Assembly: GCA_038238185.1 (NCBI GenBank)
Contig: JBBRXY010000130.1
Location: forward strand, 1 to 6,527
DNA from: DATAQC01 sp038238185
Lineage (GTDB): Bacteria > Actinomycetota > Acidimicrobiia > Acidimicrobiales > AC-14
Length of the DNA stretch: 6,527 nt
Direction: 5' to 3'
The stretch's first letter is position 1, and each line of letters starts with the position of its first letter. Shown here piece after piece: positions 1 to 6,527 of the stretch. Both the position numbers and the translations under genes were made by a program. The notes beneath the pieces were generated by a model. The model worked only from the letters and a program-made list of their open reading frames with translations, made no database searches and had not been told where the DNA came from.

Positions 1-40
1 GATATGGTGGGTCACCGACCAGGAGGGAGACGACGCCGAC

Positions 41-769
41 GTGGTCCGCAAGAAGCCCAAGCCCAGCGCCGCCGAGCCCGAGTGGTCACCGTTCGTGGGC
101 TTCACCGCCAACCAGGTGGTGGCCTTCAACCTTGCCCAGGCTCGCGACTGGAAGGGCTGGACCCAGGACGAAGCCGCCATCAAGCTGGAGCCCTACCTGG
201 GCGTGCGGTGGTCGACGGCCACGTTCTCCCAGGCCGAGCGCTCGGTGGCCGGCCGGTTCATCCGAAACTTCACCGCGGATGAGATCGTCGCCTTCGCCCG
301 GGGTTTCGAGTTGCCGGTCACGTGGTTCTTCATGCCCCCGCCGCCATGGACGGCGCCGGGCATGCCCAGTCGCCTGGCTGCTCCTGACGATGCGCAGTTC
401 GGCCAGCCGATCGCCATGCTCGTCGACCTGGTCTTCGGCAACAAGGAGCAACAGGCCCTGCTGGCCCTGCGCCTCGACGCCTTCCTGCAGGCGCTCGGCC
501 CCGCCGGGCTCACCGCCGCCCAGGCCCGGGTCGCCTCGCTGGTGACGAGTCGCATCGAGGCCCTGGTGCGCAACGCATTCCGGGAGCTGGGGGAGTGGCA
601 GACAACGCTTCGGGCCATGGCCGCCCAGTTGGGCCAGCTCGAGCTGCGCTCCAAACGAGCGGTGGCCATCGAGGCCGGGATCAAGCCGAGCGAGCTCCGC
701 ATCCCGACGGGGCTCGCCGACCTCATCGAAGCCGACGACGAAGATGCAGACGACGACGATTTCCAGTGA
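41..769 (+). CDS. XRE-type helix-turn-helix regulator upstream of integrase
   Basis: This 242-residue protein is probably a DNA-binding regulator. Residues about 24-85 form an XRE-like helix-turn-helix region: one helix ends at RDWKGW, TQDEAAIKLE follows as the second, and the region closes with FARGFELPVTWFF, a pattern common in actinobacterial XRE proteins. Residues 98-107 are proline-rich, 160-212 are predicted helical and could form a coiled coil, and the end (230-240) is strongly acidic. The GTG start at 41 is preceded by AGGAGG at 21-26, with a long 14-nt spacing. The reading frame is also open to the left edge, so a start outside the window is possible. The gene ends in adjacent TGA and TAG stops 21 bp before the integrase gene, which suggests one transcript. 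From this position it could control integration or excision, but that is inference. No specific family name is recognised. Confidence 0.75.
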   Translation: MVRKKPKPSAAEPEWSPFVGFTANQVVAFNLAQARDWKGWTQDEAAIKLEPYLGVRWSTATFSQAERSVAGRFIRNFTADEIVAFARGFELPVTWFFMPPPPWTAPGMPSRLAAPDDAQFGQPIAMLVDLVFGNKEQQALLALRLDAFLQALGPAGLTAAQARVASLVTSRIEALVRNAFRELGEWQTTLRAMAAQLGQLELRSKRAVAIEAGIKPSELRIPTGLADLIEADDEDADDDDFQ

Positions 770-790
770 TAGCCCATAGGGGGTTCTGAC

Positions 791-1975
791 ATGGCCACTG
801 CCCGCAAGCGCCGACAACAAGGTGGTGTCGACCGGCTCCCTTCCGGGCGGTGGCGGGTGCGGGTGATCGACCCCGGTACGGGCGCACGGGTGAGCCTGGG
901 CAGCCACGCCCGCAAGGGCGATGCCGAGCGGGCCTACGCCACGGCGATCGCCGATCAGAACCGGGGCCTGTGGGTCGACCCGCGTCAGGGGCGGCTGACG
1001 CTGGCCGCCTTCGCCCCCACCTGGCTGGCGGCCCGTCTGACCCCGAGGGGTGAGCCGCTGCGTCCGAGGGTGCGCGAGCTGTACGAGAGCGAGCTGCGCC
1101 TGCACATCCTTCCCAAGCTCGGGCGACTGGAGCTCGGCCGCATCAACACCGCCACCGTGCGGTCCTGGCACGCCGGCCTGTTGGCCAACGGCCCAGGTCC
1201 GTCGACGGTGGCCAAGTGCTACCGCCTGCTGCGGGCCATCCTGGGTACCGCCGTTGAGGACGGGCTGATCGCCGTCAACCCCTGCACGATCAAGGGTGCC
1301 GGCGTCGAGCATGCCGCCGAACGCCCGGTCATCACTCCGGCACAGGCCTGGGCGCTGGCCGATGCCGTGGCGCCGCGCTTCCGGGCCCTCGTCCTGTTGG
1401 CCGCGTTCGGAGGACTGCGCCTGGGTGAGCTCCTCGGGTTGACCCGATCGAGTCTCGACCTGCTGCACTCGACGGTGACGGTTCGGGTGCAGCGCCAACA
1501 GCTCAAGCACGGCGAGTGGGTGACGGGACCGCCGAAGACCGAAGCAGGCCTGCGCACGTTCGTGCTCCCTGCCGAGCTGGTCCCTGTGCTCGTCACCCAC
1601 CTCGACGCGTGGGCCGCGCCGGAACCCGATGGGTTGGTGTTCATCGGCGCCAAGGGTGGGCCGCTGCGTCCCCACGTGTGGCAGACGCAGTGGGACAAGG
1701 CTCGGAGAGCCGTCGGTCTCGACGGACTGCACTTCCACGATTTGCGCCATGTAGCCGGCACGCTGGCGGCCTCCACCGGCCTCGGCACCAAGGAGCTTAT
1801 GCACCGCCTCGGCCACGCCTCACCCCGGGCAGCACTGCTCTACCAGCACGCCACGGTTGAGCGCGACACGGCCATCGCCAAGGCCATGTCGGAGCTGATC
1901 CGCCAGGCACGGGAGGCCATACCCCCGCCGCCCGTCGTGCTCATCAATCGGCCCGCCCGTGGGGCGCGTCCGTGA
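791..1975 (+). CDS. Tyrosine recombinase / site-specific integrase
   Basis: A 394-residue integrase of the phage/integrative-element type, which cuts and rejoins DNA at attachment sites through a covalent phosphotyrosine. Three domains are visible: an N-terminal arm-binding region (about 10-60, starting with a GRWRVRVIDPGTG strand pattern), a helical core-binding domain (about 70-165), and a catalytic domain (about 178-365). The catalytic set is complete: R210 in GGLRLGEL, K249 in the hairpin PPKTEAGLR, H316 and R319 in HDLRH, H342 in RLGHAS, and nucleophile Y351 in LLYQH. Length is normal for the family. The ATG at 791 has AGGGGG at 778-783, 7 nt upstream. It lies 21 bp after the helix-turn-helix gene and reads toward a tRNA-Gly 3' end 443 bp away, the arrangement of elements integrated at tRNA genes such as pSAM2. 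The protein appears intact, so the enzyme is probably active. Confidence 0.95.
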   Translation: MATARKRRQQGGVDRLPSGRWRVRVIDPGTGARVSLGSHARKGDAERAYATAIADQNRGLWVDPRQGRLTLAAFAPTWLAARLTPRGEPLRPRVRELYESELRLHILPKLGRLELGRINTATVRSWHAGLLANGPGPSTVAKCYRLLRAILGTAVEDGLIAVNPCTIKGAGVEHAAERPVITPAQAWALADAVAPRFRALVLLAAFGGLRLGELLGLTRSSLDLLHSTVTVRVQRQQLKHGEWVTGPPKTEAGLRTFVLPAELVPVLVTHLDAWAAPEPDGLVFIGAKGGPLRPHVWQTQWDKARRAVGLDGLHFHDLRHVAGTLAASTGLGTKELMHRLGHASPRAALLYQHATVERDTAIAKAMSELIRQAREAIPPPPVVLINRPARGARP

Positions 1976-2008
1976 TCCTCAACCCGGCTGTCGGCCAGGC
2001 CACGGATC

Positions 2009-2028
2009 AGGTCGTGGTAGGTCGTGGT
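2009..2028. repeat. Perfect tandem 10-bp direct repeat
   Basis: AGGTCGTGGT occurs twice back to back (2009-2018 and 2019-2028), 34 bp after the integrase stop codon. Short direct repeats in this position can be arm-type binding sites for an integrase or sites for an excisionase. No function is shown by the sequence itself. Confidence 0.6.
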
Positions 2029-2113
2029 GTACCGGTCGAATGAGTCCGCTGCCCGACTCCATCGACCAGCCGGCGCGCCGAATTGCGACTCGCCGTCGGG
2101 CCCACACATCGCC

Positions 2114-2326
2114 TCAGCTGGTCGTGTCGGTGGCGTCCAGTGCGTCATACAGGGCGTCTACGTCAATAGGGCCAAAGTCGGTCGGAACGACGTGGCCTGA
2201 GCCGTAGACCGACCAACTTCCGATCTGACCGTACCCGGGCACGTCGCGGCGGCGGTCGCCGCGGCCTTTCGTGGAGACCTGCGAGGCGCTGTTCGCGACC
2301 CGTTTCGGGACCTTCAGTCCGATCTG
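2114..2326 (-). pseudogene. Coding-like frame without a good start, possible gene remnant
   Basis: On the minus strand a frame of 70 codons runs from just after an in-frame TAA (2327-2329) to a TGA at 2114-2116. About 80 percent of its third positions are G or C, in line with real genes here. The translation has a mixed, protein-like composition: a basic stretch, then VPGYGQIGSWSVYG, then an acidic end containing DVDALYDALD. I do not recognise the family. No convincing start exists: the only GTG (2240-2242) and a CTG (2315-2317) lack ribosome binding sites. It could be the 3' end of a gene cut or decayed when an element inserted, a small gene with an unusual start, or a chance open frame. It lies between the integrase and the tRNA gene, opposite in direction to the integrase. 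Confidence 0.4.
2243..2265. repeat. GC-rich hairpin, possible terminator
   Basis: CGCGGCG (2245-2251) pairs perfectly with CGCCGCG (2257-2263) around a 5-nt loop, and the stem extends two more pairs, one of them a G-T pair. CCTTTC follows on the plus strand, a poor T-tract. It could end transcription coming from the integrase gene, but it lies 267 bp after that stop and inside the coding-like frame, so it may simply reflect its repeated CGC codons. Confidence 0.3.
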
Positions 2327-2328
2327 TT

Positions 2329-2348
2329 AGGTCACGCTAAGGTCACGC
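2329..2348. repeat. Direct repeat AGGTCACGC, candidate integrase arm site
   Basis: AGGTCACGC occurs at 2329-2337 and 2340-2348, an 11-bp period that places both copies on about the same face of the helix. The pair is about 70 bp from the tRNA 3' end, where the crossover of a tRNA-targeting integrase would be expected. From memory, the arm sites of pSAM2 include GTCACGC-like direct repeats. That parallel is unverified here, and binding is an inference. Confidence 0.5.
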
Positions 2349-2418
2349 CGGGCTCTCGACGTCTGCTCAACGGCTGAGTCGGAAGGTCGGCACCCCATCT
2401 GAACAGCCCTTTTGTCCG

Positions 2419-2459
2419 AGCGGGCGACGAGAATCGAACTCGCGTTCTCAGCTTGGGAA
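2419..2459. other. Inferred attachment site in the tRNA 3' half
   Basis: Tyrosine recombinases encoded beside a tRNA usually recombine within its 3' part, from anticodon loop to acceptor end. That part of tRNA-Gly(CCC) occupies these positions and faces the integrase. The tRNA is intact, as expected if the element carried a copy of the 3' end. The second copy of the site would lie left of the window, so the direct repeat that defines the element is not visible and the exact edges are unknown. Confidence 0.35.
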
Positions 2460-2489
2460 GCTGATGTTCTGCCTCTGAACTACGCCCGC
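2419..2489 (-). tRNA. tRNA-Gly (anticodon CCC)
   Basis: The minus strand folds into a full cloverleaf of 71 nt including the discriminator. The acceptor stem is GCGGGCG paired with CGCCCGC. The D arm is GTTC/GAAC, the anticodon stem is TCAGC/GCTGA with loop TTCCCAA, and the T stem is GCGAG/CTCGT with loop TTCGATT. The anticodon CCC (plus-strand GGG at 2455-2457) reads the glycine codon GGG. The discriminator is U, as is normal for bacterial glycine tRNAs. CCA is not encoded, because the next bases are CGG, so it must be added by the CCA-adding enzyme, a common state in Actinobacteria. The gene stands alone and its 3' end faces the integrase gene. Confidence 0.97.
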
Positions 2490-2499
2490 GGCAGTCCTC

Positions 2500-2505
2500 A
2501 CTCTA
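2500..2505 (-). promoter_or_regulatory. Possible -10 box for tRNA-Gly
   Basis: The minus strand reads TAGAGT here, fitting the TAnnnT pattern of actinobacterial -10 boxes, and the mature tRNA begins 10 nt downstream. That would give a very short leader. No good -35 box is seen at 16-19 bp spacing, so this is weak. Confidence 0.25.
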
Positions 2506-2594
2506 TCGTCCACCCAAAAGTGAGAGCGGCGACTAGTCCTGTTCACCCGGACGAAACCAGCCTGCAACACACGGCTTCTACGGTTGGAACCCAG

Positions 2595-3188
2595 ATGGAC
2601 GTCACCCTTCTCCGCTGGCCCGCCGAGGCCCCTGTCCGTGATCGCATGGCCGTGGCCCGCGAGGCGCGCCTACTGCTCGTCGAGCACGACCACGACCCGC
2701 CCACGCTGATCGACTGCCTGGAGGATTGGATCCGGGTGCCGGCTCCCGAGGAAGACGTTCGTGCCCGCGTCGATGCCCTCTCCGTGCGGAGCCAGGCCCA
2801 CGACCACCCGCCTCCTGGGATCGACGAACACGGCGTGCTCCGTTTCGAGGGCGAGTGGGTGGCCCTGCCGCCCCTGGAGGCCCGCCTCACCGACACGCTC
2901 CTTCAACGCTTCGGGGCCGTCGTAGGGCGCGACACCCTGATCCGGGCCGTCTGGCCCAACGGCTCGCCGGGCCGGAACGCTCTCGACGTCCATGTCCTGC
3001 GTCTTCGTCGCCGCATCGCCCCCCTCGACCTGGCCGTTCGCACTGTCCGCTCCCGGGGGTACCTCATCGAAGCGGGGGCAGGCGGCGCGACGCGCCGAGA
3101 CGGAAACGGACACGGCCATGGGAACGGATACGGGAACGGAAACCGCTCGGACCACCCATCGGTCAGGACTTCGTCGCCAGTCGGCTAG
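2595..3188 (+). CDS. OmpR/PhoB-type winged-helix regulator with truncated receiver-like N-terminus
   Basis: A 197-residue DNA-binding regulator. Residues about 85-159 match the winged-helix domain of OmpR/PhoB response regulators: strands and first helix (VALPPLEARLTDTLLQRFG), GRDTLIRAVWP, recognition helix about 127-141 (RNALDVHVLRLRRRI) and the wing TVRSRGYLI. Residues about 25-65 resemble only the end of a receiver domain: RLLLVE as a strand, LEDWIRVPAPEEDV where receivers have DDYLVKPF plus the last helix, then ARVDAL. No phosphoacceptor aspartate region is visible, so control by a histidine kinase is unlikely. The tail carries seven Gly-X pairs (170-183). The ATG at 2595 is chosen because the frame extends upstream only through the antisense of the tRNA gene. 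A weak GGAA at 2586-2589 precedes it. GTG at 2520 is the alternative and has no ribosome binding site. Its target is unknown. The mutase gene starts 59 bp downstream. Confidence 0.8.
   Translation: MDVTLLRWPAEAPVRDRMAVAREARLLLVEHDHDPPTLIDCLEDWIRVPAPEEDVRARVDALSVRSQAHDHPPPGIDEHGVLRFEGEWVALPPLEARLTDTLLQRFGAVVGRDTLIRAVWPNGSPGRNALDVHVLRLRRRIAPLDLAVRTVRSRGYLIEAGAGGATRRDGNGHGHGNGYGNGNRSDHPSVRTSSPVG
3102..3143 (+). repeat. Seven 6-bp repeats encoding Gly-Asn/His/Tyr pairs
   Basis: Seven tandem hexamers of the form GGN followed by an Asn, His or Tyr codon encode Gly-Asn, Gly-His, Gly-His, Gly-Asn, Gly-Tyr, Gly-Asn, Gly-Asn. The last two 12-bp blocks (3120-3131 and 3132-3143) differ at one base, which points to recent slippage or duplication. 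The tail is likely disordered, and its two histidines could bind metal. Confidence 0.75.
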
Positions 3189-3247
3189 TCCCGCATCGCC
3201 AACATTGCCTGATCCGGCACTGGGAATCTGGCCCGTAGGGTGAGGTG

Positions 3248-4447
3248 ATGCCTGCCAATCTGAATTCCCTGCTCCAGCCCGCCGACGCCCGGATCCTGCT
3301 CGTCGTCATGGACGGCCTGGGTGGGTTCGCCGGCCCCGATCGCGGAAGCGAGCTCGAAGAGGCGGCCACGCCCAACCTCGACCGTCTGGCCGCCGCTGGA
3401 AGCACCGGCCTGCACGAACCCGTGGGCGCGGGCATCACCCCGGGCTCGGGACCGGCTCACCTCGGGCTGTTCGGCTACGACCCCTACGAGTTCGTGCTGG
3501 GCCGCGGGGCGCTGTCGGCCGCCGGCCTCGAAGTCGAGCTGAAGCCCGGCGACGTGGCCGCGCGGGCCAACCTGGCCACCCTGGACGGCGAAGGCCGGAT
3601 CACCGACCGCCGGGCCGGCCGGCCCTCCGACGCCGAGAGCACCGAGGCCGTTCGCCTACTCCGCGAGGGCGTCCACATCGACGGCGTGGAGATCACCTTC
3701 GCCCACGAGGCCCAGCACCGGGTGCTGGTGGTGCTGCGCGGCGACGGCCTGTCCCCTCAGCTCACCGACACCGACCCGCAGGCCACGGGCGTCGCTCCAC
3801 TGGTCAGCCAGGCCCGCGTCCCCGAGGCCGACCACGCCGCCGAGGTGGTGGCCGAGCTCGACCGCCAGAGCCGCGAGGTCCTCGCCGGCCAGCCCAAGGC
3901 GAAGTGCCTGCTCCTGCGGGGCTTCGACTCCCACCAGGAACTGCCCTCGATGACCGACCGCTACGGCCTCACCCCGGCCGCAGTGGCCGTCTACCCGATG
4001 TACCGGGGCCTGGCCAGGCTCGTCGGCATGGACGTGCTGGGCCCGGCCGCCGACCTGAGCGCCCAGATCACCCTCGTCTCCGACGCCTGGACCCACCACG
4101 ACTACTTCTTCTTCCACCACAAGGGGCCCGACTCGGCCGGCGAGGACGGCGACTTCGACGCCAAGGTCGCGGCCATCGAGACTCTCGACGCCGCCATCCC
4201 CGACCTCGTCGCCCTGGGCCCCGACGTCGTGGTGGTCACGGGCGATCACGCCACACCCAGCCAGATGGCCGCCCACTCCTGGCACCCGGTGCCGCTGTTG
4301 ATGTGGGGTCCCCGGGTGGGCCGCGACCCGGTGCAGACCTTCGGCGAGAGCGCCTGCCTCGGCGGGGCGCTGGGCCGCCGCCCGGCCGCCGACCTGATGA
4401 CCATCATGCTCGCCGCCTCCGGCCGCCTGGCCAAGTACGGCGCCTGA
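3248..4447 (+). CDS. apgM: 2,3-bisphosphoglycerate-independent phosphoglycerate mutase, archaeal type
   Basis: This cytosolic enzyme interconverts 3-phosphoglycerate and 2-phosphoglycerate in glycolysis and gluconeogenesis through a phosphoserine intermediate with two divalent metals. The 399 residues match the ApgM branch of the alkaline phosphatase superfamily, which is about 400 residues, against about 510 for bacterial GpmI. Visible motifs are VVMDGLGG with metal ligand D22, ATPNLDRLA (40-48), the nucleophile S67 in TPGSGPAHLGLFGYDP, LLLRGFDS (221-228), AVYPMYRGLARLVGM, HHKGPDSAGEDGDFD with D295, and TGDHATPS with D333 and H334, then HSWHPVPLLMWGP with H346. ATG at 3248 is preferred over the overlapping GTG at 3245 because AGGG at 3237-3240 is then 7 nt away. 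It lies 59 bp after the regulator gene and may share its transcript. A phosphopentomutase-like or nucleotide-cleaving relative is less likely, given the match along the whole length. Confidence 0.92.
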   Translation: MPANLNSLLQPADARILLVVMDGLGGFAGPDRGSELEEAATPNLDRLAAAGSTGLHEPVGAGITPGSGPAHLGLFGYDPYEFVLGRGALSAAGLEVELKPGDVAARANLATLDGEGRITDRRAGRPSDAESTEAVRLLREGVHIDGVEITFAHEAQHRVLVVLRGDGLSPQLTDTDPQATGVAPLVSQARVPEADHAAEVVAELDRQSREVLAGQPKAKCLLLRGFDSHQELPSMTDRYGLTPAAVAVYPMYRGLARLVGMDVLGPAADLSAQITLVSDAWTHHDYFFFHHKGPDSAGEDGDFDAKVAAIETLDAAIPDLVALGPDVVVVTGDHATPSQMAAHSWHPVPLLMWGPRVGRDPVQTFGESACLGGALGRRPAADLMTIMLAASGRLAKYGA

Positions 4448-4458
4448 GCCACTTCGTG

Positions 4459-4502
4459 CTTGGCGCGCCGGTCACCTCATAGCGTCGTCGAGGCGCGCCA
4501 AG
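4459..4502. terminator. Perfect 11-bp inverted repeat after apgM
   Basis: CTTGGCGCGCC (4459-4469) and GGCGCGCCAAG (4492-4502) are exact reverse complements separated by 22 nt, starting 11 bp after the mutase stop codon. In RNA this gives a stable 11-bp stem. No T-tract follows on the plus strand, so it would be a terminator without a U-tail, a type described in Actinobacteria. Each arm also contains the self-complementary octamer GGCGCGCC, so a protein-binding role is the alternative. It separates the mutase gene from the dnaK promoter region. Confidence 0.5.
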
Positions 4503-4555
4503 AAGGCGGGGGTGGACGTGGCTAGGCTGACGGGAATACTGTCGGTACCAGAGAC

Positions 4556-4576
4556 CTTGATACGTAGGCACTCAAC
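4556..4576. promoter_or_regulatory. HAIR-like operator for HspR
   Basis: CTTGATA, a 7-bp spacer, then ACTCAAC resembles the HAIR consensus CTTGAGT-N7-ACTCAAG, with 11 of 14 half-site positions matching and the spacing exact. In Actinobacteria HspR binds HAIR and represses dnaK operons, with DnaK as co-repressor. It lies 60 bp before the dnaK start and covers the candidate -35 box. The hspR gene is not in the window; in these operons it is usually the last gene. Confidence 0.7.
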
Positions 4577-4587
4577 TTTGGTATCGT
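4557..4587 (+). promoter_or_regulatory. Candidate dnaK promoter
   Basis: TTGATA (4557-4562) resembles a -35 box and TATCGT (4582-4587) fits the TAnnnT -10 pattern. The 19-bp spacer is longer than ideal. Transcription would begin near 4594, leaving about 40 nt of leader. The -35 lies inside the HAIR-like site, so a bound repressor would block the polymerase. Other promoters in the region are possible. Confidence 0.4.
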
Positions 4588-4635
4588 CAAACCGTCAATA
4601 ACCCGTCCAGGGTCTGAATATCGGAGGAAGCACCC

Positions 4636-6467
<1,832 letters not shown>

Positions 6468-6468
<1 letters not shown>

Positions 6469-6527
6469 TGGCAGACGAAGGGCCAGAGGTCCCTCTGGGT
6501 GGAGTCCTGGGCCGTCGCCTTCGGGCC
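6468..6527 (+). CDS. Start of the next dnaK-operon gene, probably grpE (partial)
   Basis: An ATG at 6468-6470 overlaps the dnaK TGA as TGATG, typical of translational coupling, and 20 codons remain open to the window edge. The visible residues (MADEGPEVPLGGVLGRR and three more) carry no recognisable domain. GrpE, the nucleotide exchange factor of DnaK, usually follows dnaK in Actinobacteria and has a variable N-terminus, so this is the likeliest identity. DnaJ is less likely, since it starts with a conserved J domain not seen here. The name rests on operon order only. Confidence 0.6.

Larger units (their letters stand above)
1976..2418. other. Gap between integrase and tRNA, probable attachment region
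   Basis: This 443-bp stretch contains no clear intact gene on either strand. It holds two pairs of tandem direct repeats (2009-2028 and 2329-2348), one GC-rich hairpin (2243-2265) and a coding-like minus-strand frame (2114-2326), each listed separately. Its position between an integrase gene and a tRNA 3' end makes it the likely arm region of the attachment site. That role is inferred from context. Confidence 0.5.

Noticed and set aside
86..1816. 576-codon minus-strand open frame opposite the regulator and integrase genes
   Set aside because: It is a high-GC shadow of two genes with clear domains and intact catalytic residues on the plus strand.
1969..2006. TCCGTG...CACGGA inverted repeat at the end of the integrase gene as a terminator
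   Set aside because: Only 6 bp with a 26-nt loop and no T-tract, which is expected by chance in GC-rich DNA.
1959..2207. 82-codon plus-strand open frame after the integrase
   Set aside because: It starts inside the integrase gene, has an Arg/Ser/Pro-rich composition typical of a wrong frame, and lacks a ribosome binding site.
2412..2594. Long upstream extension of the winged-helix regulator frame, beginning with TTG at 2412
   Set aside because: It translates the antisense of the tRNA-Gly gene, giving the well-known spurious run RIELAFSAWEADVLPLNYARG-like peptide. No ribosome binding site supports it, so the start was moved to ATG 2595.
4130..4150. Glutamate 299 in the mutase at the place where several alkaline-phosphatase-type mutases have a metal-binding histidine (AGED versus AGHD)
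   Set aside because: I believe AGED-type motifs are common in ApgM proteins, and all other active-site residues are present, so inactivity is not inferred. An alignment of ApgM sequences would settle it.
4566..4576. Resemblance of TAGGCACTC to half of a CIRCE element (HrcA operator)
   Set aside because: No GAGTGCTAA partner is present at 9-bp spacing. The same bases fit the HAIR pattern with correct spacing.

Overview
The window is GC-rich and most third codon positions are G or C. The chromosomal genes are actinobacterial in type: a DnaK of the short Gram-positive form, a HAIR-like operator before dnaK, an archaeal-type phosphoglycerate mutase, and a tRNA without an encoded CCA. A high-GC actinobacterium is the best fit. 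A deep lineage such as Acidimicrobiia is possible, but the sequence alone does not settle it.

Left part (1 to about 2418) looks like the end of an integrated element. It holds an XRE-type helix-turn-helix gene (41-769) and, 21 bp later on the same strand, a tyrosine recombinase with all expected catalytic residues (791-1975). A gap of about 440 bp follows. It has no clear intact gene, but it contains two pairs of short direct repeats, a GC-rich hairpin, and a minus-strand frame that reads like the remnant of a protein. The gap ends at the 3' end of a minus-strand tRNA-Gly(CCC) gene (2419-2489). An integrase beside a tRNA 3' end is the classic layout of an element integrated at a tRNA. The tRNA would be one boundary, and the rest of the element lies left of the window.

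Right part (2490-6527) looks like ordinary chromosome. A winged-helix regulator (2595-3188) has what seems to be only the last part of a receiver domain, and a repetitive Gly-Asn/Gly-His tail. It is followed closely by a 2,3-bisphosphoglycerate-independent phosphoglycerate mutase (3248-4447). A 188-bp intergenic region then carries a perfect 11-bp inverted repeat and a HAIR-like HspR site overlapping a candidate promoter. Complete dnaK follows (4636-6468), then the first 20 codons of a translationally coupled gene, probably grpE by operon convention.

I see no clearly new biological system. The points most worth a second look are the element boundary with its candidate integrase arm sites, the coding-like remnant between integrase and tRNA, the half-receiver regulator, and the control region of dnaK.
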